Positions 30,306 to 40,589 are shown, counted from the first letter of the stretch. The stretch: 64,000 nt of DNA from Microbacterium oxydans (GCF_006540085.1 NZ_BJOG01000007.1:1-64000), one strand, 5' to 3'. The notes: a model not told the origin generated them from the letters alone. Numbers and translations: made by a program.

Positions 30306-30758
30306 ATGACGATCGATGCCGCGGTGAGGAGCTCCCGTCGGCGGATCGTCCTCGCAGTGCTCGCCGTCGCGACGGTCGCGATCGGGCTCGTCATCCATCG
30401 CAGTGCGGGCGGGGTCGTGGGCGACGTCATCGGCGATGCGCTGTACGCTGTGCTCATCTATCTGCTCGTCGCCCTGATCGCCGCGCGGTGGCGCCCCTTC
30501 GCGCCGGCCCTCGTCGCCTTCGTGTTCTGCGCCGGCGTCGAACTGTTCCAGCTCACCGGTATCCCTCGTGAGTGGGGATCGGCACTCCCCCCGATCCGCC
30601 TCGTCCTCGGCTCCGGATTCGATGGACGCGACATCCTCGTCTACGCGGGTGCCGTCGCCATGGCCGCTCTCGTCGACCTCGCGGTCAGCCGCGCGGCAGT
30701 CCTCGCCACGCCGGGAAACGCCACAGGGCGCCCTCCCGAAGGAGAGCGCCCTGTGTGA
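30306..30758 (+). CDS. DUF2809 family membrane protein
   Basis: Small membrane protein, 150 aa, with four to five helices; the ELFQLTGIPREWG and GSGFDGRDILVYAGAV segments are typical of DUF2809 (YjgA/VanZ-like membrane proteins of unknown function). The last residues after TPGNATG are encoded by a bidirectional terminator hairpin, so that tail is probably not under protein-level selection. Convergent with rplT. ATG placed by TAGGGT six bases upstream. Confidence 0.8.
   Translation: MTIDAAVRSSRRRIVLAVLAVATVAIGLVIHRSAGGVVGDVIGDALYAVLIYLLVALIAARWRPFAPALVAFVFCAGVELFQLTGIPREWGSALPPIRLVLGSGFDGRDILVYAGAVAMAALVDLAVSRAAVLATPGNATGRPPEGERPV
30722..30755. terminator. Bidirectional terminator between DUF2809 and rplT
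   Basis: Perfect 10-bp outer stem cacagggcgc / gcgccctgtg with an inner ctcc-cgaa-ggag helix. It ends one base before the DUF2809 stop codon and 11 bp after the rplT stop, so it should stop the infC-rpmI-rplT transcript (followed by GGCGTTTC on that strand) and the DUF2809 transcript. Confidence 0.8.
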
Positions 30759-30766
30759 AGAGGTGC

Positions 30767-31153
30767 TTACGCAGCCGACTTCGGCGCGTTGACGTCGGAG
30801 GGAAGAGCCTTCTTCGCCGTCTCGACCAGCGTCGTGAACGTGGCAGCGTCGTTGACCGCGAGGTCGGCGAGCATGCGACGGTCGACCGTGACACCCGCGA
30901 GGCCGAGGCCCTGGATGAAGCGGTTGTACGTCATGCCGTTCTGGCGGGCCGCAGCGTTGATGCGCTGGATCCACAGACGACGGAAGTCGCCCTTGCGCTT
31001 GCGACGGTCACGGTACGAGTAGACCAGCGAGTGGATGACCTGCTCTTTGGCCTTGCGGTAGAGGCGCGAACGCTGTCCGCGGTAACCGGAGGCGCGCTCG
31101 AGGATAACCCGGCGCTTCTTGTGGGCGTTTACTGCCCGCTTGACTCTTGCCAT
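30767..31153 (-). CDS. rplT: 50S ribosomal protein L20
   Basis: Large-subunit assembly protein binding 23S rRNA, 128 aa. Basic N-terminal half ([38 protein letters not shown]) and globular C-terminal half ([23 protein letters not shown]), as usual. Third gene of infC-rpmI-rplT. AGGAA precedes the ATG. Confidence 0.98.
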   Translation of the reverse strand: MARVKRAVNAHKKRRVILERASGYRGQRSRLYRKAKEQVIHSLVYSYRDRRKRKGDFRRLWIQRINAAARQNGMTYNRFIQGLGLAGVTVDRRMLADLAVNDAATFTTLVETAKKALPSDVNAPKSAA

Positions 31154-31187
31154 TTTCCTGTGTTCCTATTCGTGCGTTCGGCGCGCG

Positions 31188-31382
31188 TCAGCGACCGAGA
31201 AGCTTCTTCGCGACCTTGGTGTCAGCCTTCGACAGGACCTGGTCCTGGTTCAGACGACGCGTGCGACGGCTCGACTTGTGCTCGAGGTTGTGGCGCATCC
31301 CGGCCTGCTGCTTCTTCAGCTTTCCGCTGCCGGTGATCTTGAAGCGCTTCTTAGCACCCGAGTGGGTCTTCTGCTTCGGCAT
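31188..31382 (-). CDS. rpmI: 50S ribosomal protein L35
   Basis: Very basic 64-aa ribosomal protein, [20 protein letters not shown] at the N-terminus and KVAKKLLGR at the C-terminus. Lies between infC and rplT with its own AGGAAGAG ribosome-binding site. Confidence 0.98.
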   Translation of the reverse strand: MPKQKTHSGAKKRFKITGSGKLKKQQAGMRHNLEHKSSRRTRRLNQDQVLSKADTKVAKKLLGR

Positions 31383-31454
31383 CTTCTCTTCCTTCGTATG
31401 GCGCCTTCTCAGGCGACGGTGTCAACCCGCGGTGCGGGAGTTCTGGGGCGGGTA

Positions 31455-32072
<618 letters not shown>

Positions 32073-32327
32073 GCGGAACTCCTTAGACGATGTGATTCGG
32101 CCACCGCGACGCTGTCTGCATCACGGGCGAAATCGGAATCGTCCCCACCCACCGGCATTCAGACGCCGGCTCCGCACCCTGTCTACCGGCTCCTTCTTTC
32201 GAACGGAGCCGGTGGAGTGCAAGACCCGGTAGCCTTGAACGGCAAGCGCGGGTGGGAAGTGAATCCTCTTTCGTTCCGGAGCATGACGCTCCGGAGCCCG
32301 CCAAAGTCTAACAGAAAGCAAGGCGAA
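32073..32327 (-). promoter_or_regulatory. infC operon leader with alternative hairpins
   Basis: The leader holds one copy of ACCGGCTCC (minus strand, 32213-32205) that can pair with either of two later copies of GGAGCCGG: 32193-32185 (9-bp stem, 11-base loop) or 32173-32166. The two helices exclude each other, as in attenuator or translational switches. A further 8-bp hairpin tccggagc/gctccgga lies at 32275-32295. Divergent promoter for the DUF1844 gene must also be in this gap. Confidence 0.5.
32083..32121 (-). CDS. Possible 12-residue leader peptide before infC
   Basis: ATG at 32121 opens a 12-codon frame ([12 protein letters not shown]) whose TAA stop is the first three bases of the infC Shine-Dalgarno TAAGGAG. 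No ribosome-binding site is seen before it, and the frame is part of a longer open stretch to 32304. Terminating ribosomes here would cover the infC initiation site, so it could couple or block infC translation. Could be chance. Confidence 0.25.
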   Translation of the reverse strand: MQTASRWPNHIV

Positions 32328-32726
32328 GTGACGAACCAGGCACCGGACGAGGCGGCACGCGAGCGCGAAGAGCGTTGGGCACGTCAGGAGGAGGCCGCAT
32401 CGTCGGCCACCCGCGACATCGCCGATGTACCCGCAGTCGAGGTGATCACCACCGCCGCCGTGCACCTCATGAGCGCGGCAGCCGTCAAGCTCGGGCTCGC
32501 CGACGATCCGGACGCCGCAGCGCAGCTCGACCTCGACGAGGCGCGCAAGCTCATCAACTCCCTCGCCGGGCTCATCACCGCCGGCGCTCCGGAGATCAGC
32601 GACATGCACGCGCGGTCCCTGCGCGACGGTCTCCGCTCACTCCAGCTCGCCTTCCGCGAGGCGTCCACGATCCCCGATCCGATCGGCAAGGGACCGGGCG
32701 AGAAGTGGACCGGCCCGGTCAACTAG
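32328..32726 (+). CDS. DUF1844 domain-containing protein
   Basis: Small cytoplasmic protein, 132 aa. After a charged N-terminal part it shows the DUF1844 pattern: [62 protein letters not shown]. Function is unknown; the family is almost always next to infC in actinobacteria, as here (divergent). The GTG at 32328 is preceded by AAGGCGAA. The C-terminus overlaps the convergent lipoprotein gene by 8 bp. Confidence 0.85.
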   Translation: MTNQAPDEAAREREERWARQEEAASSATRDIADVPAVEVITTAAVHLMSAAAVKLGLADDPDAAAQLDLDEARKLINSLAGLITAGAPEISDMHARSLRDGLRSLQLAFREASTIPDPIGKGPGEKWTGPVN

Positions 32727-33147
32727 CTGCCGCGGGCTCGACGACCAGAGGGTCGGCCGAGGCCGGGCCGGGGCACTGCCCTTCGGTGCGAGTCCAGGAG
32801 ATCTCCTGTTCCGACTCATGGATGACGGCACCCTGCGCATCGAACAACCGGATGTCGACCAGGTCGGGCGTGGACATGTCGAAGGACATGCTCCACGTGC
32901 CGTCGGCCGACGGAGACGCCGAGAACAGGTTCGCGGACGAGCTCGCATCCTCCCCCGGCCCCGGTGAGCACTGCCCGTCCGCGCAGAACTGGAGGTCGGT
33001 CGCCGCCGGGAAGGCGCTCACGTCGACGACGACCGTGCTGATGTAGGCGATCGCCGGGCACGCGTTGACCACGCAGCCGGAAGTGCCGGCGACGGTGCCT
33101 CCGAGCAGCACGACGGCGGCGAGGGCTCGCAACAGAGTCCGGGGCAT
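32719..33147 (-). CDS. Small secreted lipoprotein
   Basis: Protein of 142 aa with a signal peptide and lipobox TSGC (Cys25), then [22 protein letters not shown] and further Cys residues in [15 protein letters not shown] and EGQCPGP, so at least one disulfide outside the cell is likely. No domain recognised. The ATG at 33147 is placed by TACGCT seven bases upstream. Not part of the his operon; the SseB gene ends 23 bp before its start region. Confidence 0.75.
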   Translation of the reverse strand: MPRTLLRALAAVVLLGGTVAGTSGCVVNACPAIAYISTVVVDVSAFPAATDLQFCADGQCSPGPGEDASSSANLFSASPSADGTWSMSFDMSTPDLVDIRLFDAQGAVIHESEQEISWTRTEGQCPGPASADPLVVEPAAAS

Positions 33148-33170
33148 GTCCCCGAGCGTAGCGAAGCGGT

Positions 33171-33968
33171 TCAGGCGCTGCGGCGGAGCTTCACGGTGAG
33201 GGAGTCGACGAGCACGGCGATCCGGTCGTCCGATGCCCAGCGAGACGCGAGACGCGAGAGCACGGCGTCGAGCACCTCGCGTTCGAGTCCGTCGACCAGC
33301 TCGAGGACCACGATGAGCTCGGGCCCGCGCAGACGGGCGTCGGGGTCCCCGGAAGCCACAGCCACGTCGATGACGGCCAGTTCGTGGGCCACGCTCTCCT
33401 GCAGCGCCGTGAACACCTCGGTCGACAGGAAGCTCGGCTCCCAGCGCTGCTCCTGAGCGATCGCCCACACGGCAGGACGCCGGATGACGAACTCGGTGTC
33501 GGACGTCGGGTCGAGCACGATCAGGTCGGTGTCCTCCGACGAGGCGGCCAGCGCCGCGCGGATAGCCTCGACGGGGATGGGTCGCGCCGTCGGGTCCCAC
33601 GCCTGCATCGCCTGGACCGACGAGAACACCGGCTGCACGCGCCGACCATCCGGAGCCGCGACCGTGACGATGGAGAGCTCCTGCGTCTTGTCAACGGTGA
33701 GGCCGTTGGGGGCGATCCCCTCCTCCCCCTTCTCCGCGATGAGGGGCACCAGCACACGGGCGGCACGGAAGGCGTCGACGACCTCGGACTGGCTGCCCTC
33801 GCCGGCGCGGAAGCGCAGCAGCGCCGCCAGCAGCGCGGGGTCGGCGGAACCGTCGTCCGCGGCGTGCGGATTCGACTCGAAGCTGCGCCCCTCCCACGGG
33901 ACGCCTGCTGAATCGCCGTGGTTGTGCGGCTCCGTGCCGCACGCGTGCGCGTCAGTCTCCTGCGACAT
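33171..33968 (-). CDS. SseB family protein
   Basis: 265-aa protein with the SseB N-terminal domain: [71 protein letters not shown]. In Salmonella SseB-like proteins are secretion chaperones, but the actinobacterial members have unknown function. The N-terminus is His/Asp-rich. The start overlaps the 3' end of hisA by 17 bp, so it is the last gene of the his unit and is translated with it. Confidence 0.8.
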   Translation of the reverse strand: MSQETDAHACGTEPHNHGDSAGVPWEGRSFESNPHAADDGSADPALLAALLRFRAGEGSQSEVVDAFRAARVLVPLIAEKGEEGIAPNGLTVDKTQELSIVTVAAPDGRRVQPVFSSVQAMQAWDPTARPIPVEAIRAALAASSEDTDLIVLDPTSDTEFVIRRPAVWAIAQEQRWEPSFLSTEVFTALQESVAHELAVIDVAVASGDPDARLRGPELIVVLELVDGLEREVLDAVLSRLASRWASDDRIAVLVDSLTVKLRRSA

Positions 33969-34698
33969 CCAGTGCCTCAGCCAGCGTGAAGGCGCCGGCG
34001 TAGAGTGCCTTGCCGACGATCGCGCCCTCGACGCCCAACGGCACGAGGTCGCGGAGCGCGGCGATGTCGTCCAGGCTCGAGATGCCGCCTGACGCGACCA
34101 CCGGCTTCGGGGTGCGGGAGGTGACCTCACGGAGAAGGTCGAGGTTCGGACCGCGGAGGGTTCCGTCCTTCGTGACGTCGGTGACCACGTAGCGGCTGCA
34201 GCCGGCGTCTTCGAGGCGGTCGAGCACCTCCCAGAGGTCCCCGCCCTCCTTGGTCCATCCGCGGGCGGCGAGCGTCGTTCCGCGCACATCGAGACCGACG
34301 GCGATCGCCTCGCCGTAACGGCCGATCACGTCGGCAGCCCACTCCGGATTCTCCAGCGCCGCCGTGCCCAGGTTGATCCGCGTCGCGCCGCTCTCCAGAG
34401 CCGCCTCCAGCGTCGCGTCGTCGCGGATACCACCCGAAAGCTCGATGTTCACGCCCTTGAACTGCTTGATGACCTTGCGTAGGATCGGCGCGTTGCTGCC
34501 CCGACCGAAGGCCGCGTCGAGGTCGACCAGGTGGATCCAGGAGGCGCCCTGCGACACCCACTCCCCTGCGGCGTCCAACGGGTCGCCATAGCTGGTCTCG
34601 GTTCCGGCCTCGCCCTGAGTCAGTCGGACGGCCTTGCCCCCGGCGACATCGACCGCGGGAAGGAGCGTGAGCGAGGGGGACTGCGCGAAGTCGTTCAT
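33952..34698 (-). CDS. hisA: Phosphoribosyl isomerase (HisA, probably PriA)
   Basis: (beta-alpha)8 barrel isomerase acting on ProFAR in histidine synthesis; 248 aa. Catalytic Asp in [15 protein letters not shown] (N-terminus) and in [15 protein letters not shown]; phosphate loops ELSGGIRDD and VASGGISS. In many actinobacteria this protein is the bifunctional PriA that also does the TrpF step; the RGW and [12 protein letters not shown] segments fit, but absence of trpF elsewhere cannot be checked here. The ATG at 34698 follows AAGGA. Confidence 0.93.
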   Translation of the reverse strand: MNDFAQSPSLTLLPAVDVAGGKAVRLTQGEAGTETSYGDPLDAAGEWVSQGASWIHLVDLDAAFGRGSNAPILRKVIKQFKGVNIELSGGIRDDATLEAALESGATRINLGTAALENPEWAADVIGRYGEAIAVGLDVRGTTLAARGWTKEGGDLWEVLDRLEDAGCSRYVVTDVTKDGTLRGPNLDLLREVTSRTPKPVVASGGISSLDDIAALRDLVPLGVEGAIVGKALYAGAFTLAEALDVAGD

Positions 34699-34801
34699 GG
34701 GGTCCTTGGATCGGGAAGCTCTTCGGCCCGGTGCGGGCACGAGAACCGAGGGTAGTCCGCCGGGCGGCGGGGAACAAAACGGGTGACGCCGGCGGGCGTC
34801 G

Positions 34802-35437
34802 TCAGAGACTCTCGACCCAGTTGCGCAGCAGCTGGATACCTGCTTCGCCGGACTTCTCCGGGTGGAACTGCGTCGCCGACAGCGGGCCGTTCTCCACGGC
34901 GGCGAGGAAGGGATCGCCGTAGGTCGTCCAGGTCAGGACGGGTTCCGGGAACGGCGGAATGACATCGAGCTGCCAGGACTGGGCGGCGTAGGAGTGCACG
35001 AAGTAGAAGCGCTCCTGCTCGATGCCGCGGAAGAGCACGCTGTCGGAACCGGGCGCGACGGTGTTCCAGCCCATGTGCGGAAGCACCGGCGCGTTGAGCT
35101 CGGTGACGGCTCCGGGCCACTCTCCGAGCCCTGCGGTATCACGCCCACGCTCGACGCCGTGCTCGAACAGCACCTGCATCCCGACGCAGATGCCGAGGAC
35201 GGGACGGCCACCGGCCAGACGGCGGTCGATGATCTCGTCGCCTCCGTGCGCACGCAGGGCATCGCGAACCGCCTGGAACGCGCCGACGCCGGGAACGACC
35301 AGGCCGTCCGCCTCGAGGGCGGTGGTGCGGTCGCGCGTCAGCACGGCGTCGGCACCGGCAGCCACGAGAGCCTTGACGGCCGAGTGGACGTTGCCCGACT
35401 CGTAGTCGAACACCGCGACGCGAGGAGCCGACGTCAC
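34802..35437 (-). CDS. hisH: Imidazole glycerol phosphate synthase, glutaminase subunit
   Basis: Class I glutamine amidotransferase that feeds ammonia to HisF; 211 aa. Catalytic Cys in [14 protein letters not shown], His and Glu in [13 protein letters not shown]. Overlaps hisB by 4 bp and is followed after 103 bp by hisA. hisF is not in the window. Confidence 0.96.
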   Translation of the reverse strand: MTSAPRVAVFDYESGNVHSAVKALVAAGADAVLTRDRTTALEADGLVVPGVGAFQAVRDALRAHGGDEIIDRRLAGGRPVLGICVGMQVLFEHGVERGRDTAGLGEWPGAVTELNAPVLPHMGWNTVAPGSDSVLFRGIEQERFYFVHSYAAQSWQLDVIPPFPEPVLTWTTYGDPFLAAVENGPLSATQFHPEKSGEAGIQLLRNWVESL

Positions 35438-36051
35438 AGCGCGCCCTTGGTGGACGGAATGCCGTCGACGAGCGGATCCAGCGCCTTCGCCTGACGGAAC
35501 GCACGCGCGAACGCCTTGTACTCCGCTTCCGCGATGTGGTGCGGGTCTCGGCCGCCGAGCACACGCACGTGCACCGTGAGAGCGGCATTGAACGTGATGG
35601 CTTCGAAGGAGTGGCGGACGAGCGACCCTGTGAAGTGTCCGCCGATCAGGTGGTGCTCGAACCCCTCGGGCTCCCCCGTGTGCACGAGGTACGGGCGGCC
35701 CGAGATGTCGACCACGGCCTGCGCGAGCGCCTCGTCGAGGGGGACGAGGGCGTCTCCGTACCGGGAGATGCCGGACTTGTCGCCGAGGGCTTCGAGGATC
35801 GCCTGTCCGAGCACGATCGAGACGTCTTCTACGGTGTGGTGTGCGTCGATGTGGGTGTCACCGGAGGCGCGCACTGTGAGGTCGGTCAGCGAGTGCTTCG
35901 CGAACGCCGTGAGCATGTGGTCGAAGAAGGGCACCGAGGTGTCGATGTGGCTCGCGCCGGTCCCGTCGAGGTTCAGCTCGAGCTCGACGGTGGACTCCGA
36001 CGTGCGGCGCACACGGCTCGCGGTGCGCGGGGTCGGTGCGGAAGTGCTCAT
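35434..36051 (-). CDS. hisB: Imidazoleglycerol-phosphate dehydratase
   Basis: Mn-dependent dehydratase, 205 aa, monofunctional (no phosphatase domain). The two metal-binding repeats are [20 protein letters not shown] and [32 protein letters not shown] is also typical. Overlaps hisC and hisH by 4 bp each. Confidence 0.97.
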   Translation of the reverse strand: MSTSAPTPRTASRVRRTSESTVELELNLDGTGASHIDTSVPFFDHMLTAFAKHSLTDLTVRASGDTHIDAHHTVEDVSIVLGQAILEALGDKSGISRYGDALVPLDEALAQAVVDISGRPYLVHTGEPEGFEHHLIGGHFTGSLVRHSFEAITFNAALTVHVRVLGGRDPHHIAEAEYKAFARAFRQAKALDPLVDGIPSTKGAL

Positions 36052-37133
36052 GAAGCCGATCCTATCGAGGCCAGAGCATCGAGGAACGCGGTGGTCTCGG
36101 CCTCGGTGCCCGCGCTCACCCTCAGGTGTCCTGGGATGCCGACATCGCGTACCAGCACCCCCTGGTCGTACAACTGCTGCCAGGTGGCCTTCGGGTCGGA
36201 GATTCCACCGAACAGCACGAAGTTCGACCAGGATTCGTGCGGCTGGTAACCCAGCGCCTCGAGAGTCGCCGTGATGCGGTCGCGCTGCTCGACGATCTCC
36301 TCGACCATGCCGAGCATGACGTCGGCATTGCGCAGCGCCGCGATGGCCGCCGCCTGGGTGAGTGCGCTCAGGTGGTACGGCAGACGCACCAGCCGCAGCG
36401 CGTCGATGAACGCCGGGTCGGCCGCGAGATACCCGACACGGGCCCCGGCGAACGCGAAGGCCTTGCTCATCGTGCGCGAGACGGCCAGACGCGGCCGCCC
36501 GTCGAGCAGCGTCAGTGCGGAGACCGCGTCATGCGGCGCGAACTCCTGGTAGGCCTCGTCGACGATCACTATGCCCCTGGCGGCCTCGTACACCGCTTCG
36601 ATGACGTCGAGTCCGAGCGGCGTGCCGGTGGGGTTGTTGGGAGAGCAGAGGATGACCACGTCCGGCTCGGCGGCCCGCACCTGCTCGGCCGCCTCCTCCG
36701 GAGTGATGGTGTAGTCGGGCTGACGCGTGCCGGCGATCCACCGCGCACCGGTGCCCTGCGCGATGAGCGGGTACATCGAATAGGTCGGCGCGAACCCGAA
36801 AGCCGTGCGACCAGGGCCACCGAAGGCCTGCAGGATGTGCTGGAGCACCTCATTGGACCCGTTGCCCGCCCAGATCTGCTCGGGGACGAGACCGTGGCCC
36901 AGGTACTCCGCGAAAGACTCGCGAAGCGTGGTGAACTCACGATCCGGGTAGCGGTTGACATCACGGATCGCGACGGCGATGTCATCGAGGATGTCGCTCG
37001 CCACCGCATCGGGGATCGGATGCGTGTTCTCATTCACGTTGAGCGCGATGGGAAGCGGCGCCTGTGGAGCACCGTATGGCTTCAATCCGCGGAGATCGTC
37101 ACGTAGCGGGAGATCGTTGAGGGAGAGGGTCAC
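36048..37133 (-). CDS. hisC: Histidinol-phosphate aminotransferase
   Basis: PLP-dependent class I aminotransferase, 361 aa. PLP Lys in [18 protein letters not shown], Asp in [13 protein letters not shown] and Asn in [13 protein letters not shown]. First gene of hisC-B-H-A. The start is uncertain between ATG 37142 and GTG 37133; GTG is preferred because the ATG itself is the end of a TAGCAT -10 box (37146-37141) that lies seven bases before the GTG. hisD, which precedes hisC in many actinobacteria, is not adjacent. Confidence 0.93.
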   Translation of the reverse strand: MTLSLNDLPLRDDLRGLKPYGAPQAPLPIALNVNENTHPIPDAVASDILDDIAVAIRDVNRYPDREFTTLRESFAEYLGHGLVPEQIWAGNGSNEVLQHILQAFGGPGRTAFGFAPTYSMYPLIAQGTGARWIAGTRQPDYTITPEEAAEQVRAAEPDVVILCSPNNPTGTPLGLDVIEAVYEAARGIVIVDEAYQEFAPHDAVSALTLLDGRPRLAVSRTMSKAFAFAGARVGYLAADPAFIDALRLVRLPYHLSALTQAAAIAALRNADVMLGMVEEIVEQRDRITATLEALGYQPHESWSNFVLFGGISDPKATWQQLYDQGVLVRDVGIPGHLRVSAGTEAETTAFLDALASIGSAS

Positions 37134-37214
37134 CCTTCCCATGCTAGGCGGCGCTTGAGGTTGATGACGCAAAGTCGCCGCCCCAGGAACTCCTCGTCTG
37201 AGCCCTCCGCCGGA

Positions 37215-37583
37215 TCAGCGCGCGTACTGAGCCGGGATCGCCAGAGTCTGCCCGATCTGCAGCTCCCCACCGCGCAACAGGTTCATCCGGCTGATGTCGC
37301 CGATCACATCGCGCGGGTCGGCGTCGGGCGCGACGCCGGTGGCGATGGACCAGAGCGTGTCACCGGGCATGACGGTGACGGTCTCGACGCCGACGGGTGC
37401 GGTGTCGGCACCCGACGCGACCGCGCTGCCGCCGCTGAGCGCCGCGAACGCGATGCCGGCGGCGAGGGGCACCGACGCCAGGGCGAGCAGTACAGCGCGA
37501 CCACGCGTCGTCAGCCGGAGTCTCGTCGAAGGACGGGGCGATGCCGGGATGACTGCTGCGGTGCTGAAGCCGATGCTGCTCAT
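37215..37583 (-). CDS. LysM-domain membrane protein, ChiZ/YneA-like SOS protein
   Basis: 122-aa protein: short cytoplasmic N-terminus, one transmembrane helix (about 30-50), then an external LysM peptidoglycan-binding domain (about 68-116, VTVMPGDTLWSIA to QIGQTLAIP). It is divergent from lexA, the same position and architecture as Mycobacterium tuberculosis Rv2719c (ChiZ) and Bacillus YneA, DNA-damage-induced inhibitors of division. Its strong promoter (TTGACA-18-TATCTT) is covered by LexA-type sites. AAGGAG precedes the ATG. Function as division inhibitor is inferred from position and architecture. Confidence 0.8.
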   Translation of the reverse strand: MSSIGFSTAAVIPASPRPSTRLRLTTRGRAVLLALASVPLAAGIAFAALSGGSAVASGADTAPVGVETVTVMPGDTLWSIATGVAPDADPRDVIGDISRMNLLRGGELQIGQTLAIPAQYAR

Positions 37584-37873
37584 GTGGTGCTCCTTAGCCT
37601 GTCCCGGAGCGGTGAGGCTGCCGGGGAAGTTGGCGTAGCGTTCGCATTCACGACTCGGCCGGGAGCCGGGAATGCGAAGCTACGTACCGAAGATATCTTC
37701 GAGTTCGAACATCTGTCAAGTATTCTTCGAAACCACACCGGGGAAAGAGGCCGACACGCTCGAACAGATCTTCCAGATCGGCCCGATTCTCGGATACGGT
37801 TTCGATAAGGACACCCCACCACGGGCCTCCGACATTCGAAGAGGGACGTCGGATCACGCACTGAAGGAGCACC
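37584..37873. promoter_or_regulatory. SOS control region between chiZ-like gene and lexA
   Basis: Minus-strand promoter TTGACA (37719-37714), 18-bp spacer, TATCTT (37695-37690). Candidate LexA sites against TCGAAC-N4-GTTCGA: a 14-bp perfect palindrome CGAAGATATCTTCG (37688-37701) on the -10 box, TCGAACATCTGTCAAG (37705-37720) on the -35 box, and TCGAACAGATCTTCCA (37760-37775) toward lexA. The chiZ-like mRNA leader (about 100 nt) also contains a perfect 9-bp stem ttcgcattc / gaatgcgaa (37641-37649 with 37670-37678). Confidence 0.65.
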
Positions 37874-38560
37874 ATGAGCGAGAACTCTGCCGCCGAGTCG
37901 GAGGCACCGCGCACGCGCCGCCGGAAGAGCCTCAGCCCGAAGCAGATGGCGATCCTCGAGGTCATCCAGAACTCGATCGCGAACCACGGCTATCCGCCGA
38001 GCATGCGCGAGATCGGAGACGCCGTCGGTCTCAAGTCCCTCTCCAGCGTCACCCATCAACTCGGACAGCTCGAGCTGAGTGGCTACCTGCGCCGCGACCC
38101 GGGGAAGACCAGGGCGATGGAGGTGCTCATCGATCTGCCGGGCGCCAGCACCGAGAACCCGGCCGACGTCGCGACTCCCGTAGGCGACGCCGCGCTCGTC
38201 CCCCTGGTGGGACGGATCGCCGCCGGCGTGCCGATCACCGCGGATCAGCAGGTCGAGGAGATCTTCCCGCTCCCCCGCCAGTTGGTGGGCAAGGGCGACC
38301 TGTTCATGCTCAAGGTCTCCGGCGAGTCGATGATCGACGCCGCCATCTGCGACGGCGACTGGGTCGTGGTCCGCTCCCAGAACAGCGCGGAGAACGGCGA
38401 GATCGTCGCGGCGATGCTCGATGGCGAGGCGACGGTCAAGGTGCTGCGCCGCCGGGACGGCCACACCTGGCTCCTCCCCCGCAACTCGGCATTCGAACCC
38501 ATCCTCGGCGACGAGTCCGTCGTCCTCGGCAAGGTCGTGGCGGTGCTCCGCGCCGTCTGA
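37874..38560 (+). CDS. lexA: LexA repressor
   Basis: SOS repressor, 228 aa. N-terminal winged HTH (about 21-80; [23 protein letters not shown]), cleavage site Ala117-Gly118 in RIAAGVP, catalytic Ser152 in SGESMIDA and Lys189 in ATVKVLR. All residues for RecA-stimulated self-cleavage are present. Divergent from the LysM protein. GAAGGAG precedes the ATG; the leader is about 100 nt, unlike the leaderless genes nearby. Confidence 0.97.
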   Translation: MSENSAAESEAPRTRRRKSLSPKQMAILEVIQNSIANHGYPPSMREIGDAVGLKSLSSVTHQLGQLELSGYLRRDPGKTRAMEVLIDLPGASTENPADVATPVGDAALVPLVGRIAAGVPITADQQVEEIFPLPRQLVGKGDLFMLKVSGESMIDAAICDGDWVVVRSQNSAENGEIVAAMLDGEATVKVLRRRDGHTWLLPRNSAFEPILGDESVVLGKVVAVLRAV

Positions 38561-38572
38561 CCCTCGATCCGG

Positions 38573-38689
38573 TCAGCGCGGACCGGGCCTGGTCGTGTAG
38601 GTGACCGTCTTCCCTTCGCGCGCTTCCACAGTGGTCGGGCCCACGGCGTGGCCGCACACGCGGTGCGACGCCGCATAGGCTCGAGACAT
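38573..38689 (-). CDS. Candidate 38-residue small protein between lexA and the S9 peptidase
   Basis: ATG at 38689 shares its bases with the ATG of the divergent peptidase gene (CATG). The 38-codon frame fills the whole lexA-peptidase gap, ends 12 bp after lexA, has about 80 percent G or C at third positions, and ends KTVTYTTRPGPR with a VCGHAV segment earlier. AAGGGG lies eight bases upstream as a possible ribosome-binding site. The first five codons look less biased. It may be real or chance; no family is recognised. Confidence 0.35.
   Translation of the reverse strand: MSRAYAASHRVCGHAVGPTTVEAREGKTVTYTTRPGPR
38676..38681 (+). promoter_or_regulatory. -10 box of the S9 peptidase gene
   Basis: TAGGCT exactly six bases before ATG 38688; leaderless transcript expected. 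Confidence 0.55.
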
Positions 38690-40568
38690 GTCGTCGTCCC
38701 CTTACGGTTCCTGGTCATCCCCGTTCTCCGCCGCCTCGGTCGCCGCGTCTTCACCGCGCATCGACGGCGCCCGTTTCGTCGGCTCGGAGATCTGGTGGGG
38801 CGAGTCGGTGCCTGCCCAGAAGGGCCGCGTGACGGTGCGGAGCTCCTCCGGAGCCGAGATCCTCCCCTCCCCCTGGAGCGCACGCTCACGTGTGCACGAG
38901 TACGGCGGGGGTGCGTGGACGGCGGACGAGCACGGCACGCTCTACTTCGTCGACGCGAACGACCAGCGGGTTCATCGTCTGAGCGTGGGAGGCGAGCCCG
39001 TTGCTCTCACCCCTCCCGGGCCCTCCCACGGCGGCCTGCGTGTGCAGTCCGGTCGACTGCTGGCCGTGCGCGAAGACCTCTCCCGCACGCCGCATCTCCG
39101 AGCGATCGTCGAGATCCCGCTCGACGGCTCCGCAGCCGAGGATGCGTCCGCGATCACGGTGATCGTGCAGGGCGATGGTTTCTTCGCCCACCCCGCGCTC
39201 TCCCCCGACGGCACCCGCGCCGCGTGGGTCGCGTGGGACAGGGGCCGCATGCCGTGGGAGGACGCGCACGTGCAGGTCGCCGAGGTCGGTGAGGACACTC
39301 CGCGCACGATCCCCTCACGGGCGGCGCTGCAGCCGGAGTGGCTGAGCGACTCGGAGTTGCTCTTCGCCGATGATCCGGGTGGGCGCTGGGCCCTGCAGCG
39401 CATCTCCCTGGACGGTGTGGTCCCGGTCGGCACCGCACGGCAGGTCTCACCCTCGGACGCCGACACGGGCTATGGGCTCTGGGTCCTCGGCAACCGCTGG
39501 TATCAGCTGCTCGACGACGGCCGCGTCGTCGCCGTCCGGACGAACGGGCGCGACGAGGTCGTGGTGATCGATGCCGATGATGCTGCCGACGACCGCGTCG
39601 ACGTCATCTCGTTCCCCGGAGACGGCCATGTGAGCGTCGACGATGTCGACGGCACCCGCGTGCTCCTCTCCGGCAACGGTTCGCGTGCGAACGCCGGGCT
39701 GTGGTGCGTCGACGTCGTATCGGGTGCCACCGTGGCGGTGCGCGGCGGCGAACCGGTCGATCCGCAGTGGATGCCCGCTGCGATGCCGATCGAGATCCAG
39801 GGCCCGCACGGAGAGGTGCACGCGTTCGCGTACCCGCCGGCGAACCCGCACGCGACGGCTCCCGATCACGAGCTCCCGCCCTACATCGTCCTCGTGCACG
39901 GGGGGCCGACCGCGCACGTCACCGGGGCGGCGTCCGAGGCGATCGCGTTCTACACGAGCCGCGGCATCGGCGTGCTCGACGTGAACTACGGAGGATCCAC
40001 GGGGTACGGCCGCTCGTACCGTGAACGTCTCGACGGCCAGTGGGGCATCGTCGATGTCGACGACGTGATCGCCGCGGCCCGCGGTCTGGCGGACGCGGGC
40101 CTGGCCGACCCCGACCGGATCGCGATCCGCGGCGGGTCGGCCGGCGGCTGGACCGTGCTGTCGGCGCTGGTGCGGGGCGGAGCCTTCGCTGCCGGGATCA
40201 GCCGCTACGGGGTCGCCGATCTGCGCATGCTCGTCGCGGAGACCCACGATTTCGAGGCGTCGTACATCGACGGTCTGGTCGGCCCCCTCCCCGAGCACGA
40301 GCACCTGTACGTGGAGCGTTCACCGCTCACGCACGCCGACCGGATCGACGCGCCCGTGCTGCTGCTGCAGGGCGGCGAGGATCGCGTGGTTCCGCCCTCG
40401 CAGTCCGAGGCGATCCGAGACGCGCTCGCGGCACGCGGAGTCGACCACGAGTATGTGCTGTACCCCGCCGAGGGGCACGGATTCCGCAGCGCCGACACGA
40501 TCGTCGACGCCCTCGAGCGCGAGCTGACGTTCCTCGGCCGTGTGTTCGGCTTCGAGCCGCGTCTGTGA
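38688..40568 (+). CDS. S9 family peptidase (prolyl oligopeptidase family)
   Basis: Serine peptidase, 626 aa, no signal peptide. A beta-propeller-like N-terminal region (about 30-370; repeated DGxR/DG motifs such as LSPDGTRAAWVAWD) is followed by an alpha/beta-hydrolase domain: oxyanion region IVLVHGGPTAHV, nucleophile elbow IRGGSAGGWTVL, Asp in QGGEDRVVPPSQS and His in PAEGHGFR. Most like the dipeptidyl aminopeptidase/acylaminoacyl peptidase branch. Monocistronic by position; leaderless start. Confidence 0.92.
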   Translation: MSSSPYGSWSSPFSAASVAASSPRIDGARFVGSEIWWGESVPAQKGRVTVRSSSGAEILPSPWSARSRVHEYGGGAWTADEHGTLYFVDANDQRVHRLSVGGEPVALTPPGPSHGGLRVQSGRLLAVREDLSRTPHLRAIVEIPLDGSAAEDASAITVIVQGDGFFAHPALSPDGTRAAWVAWDRGRMPWEDAHVQVAEVGEDTPRTIPSRAALQPEWLSDSELLFADDPGGRWALQRISLDGVVPVGTARQVSPSDADTGYGLWVLGNRWYQLLDDGRVVAVRTNGRDEVVVIDADDAADDRVDVISFPGDGHVSVDDVDGTRVLLSGNGSRANAGLWCVDVVSGATVAVRGGEPVDPQWMPAAMPIEIQGPHGEVHAFAYPPANPHATAPDHELPPYIVLVHGGPTAHVTGAASEAIAFYTSRGIGVLDVNYGGSTGYGRSYRERLDGQWGIVDVDDVIAAARGLADAGLADPDRIAIRGGSAGGWTVLSALVRGGAFAAGISRYGVADLRMLVAETHDFEASYIDGLVGPLPEHEHLYVERSPLTHADRIDAPVLLLQGGEDRVVPPSQSEAIRDALAARGVDHEYVLYPAEGHGFRSADTIVDALERELTFLGRVFGFEPRL

Positions 40569-40589
40569 GGACGGCTTCCCCCGCGAGGG

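Noticed and set aside
37584..37690. Cyclic-di-AMP (ydaO) riboswitch in the LysM gene leader
   Set aside because: ydaO elements control wall hydrolases in actinobacteria and the leader is structured, but I could not match the conserved ydaO blocks; left as an unassigned fold.
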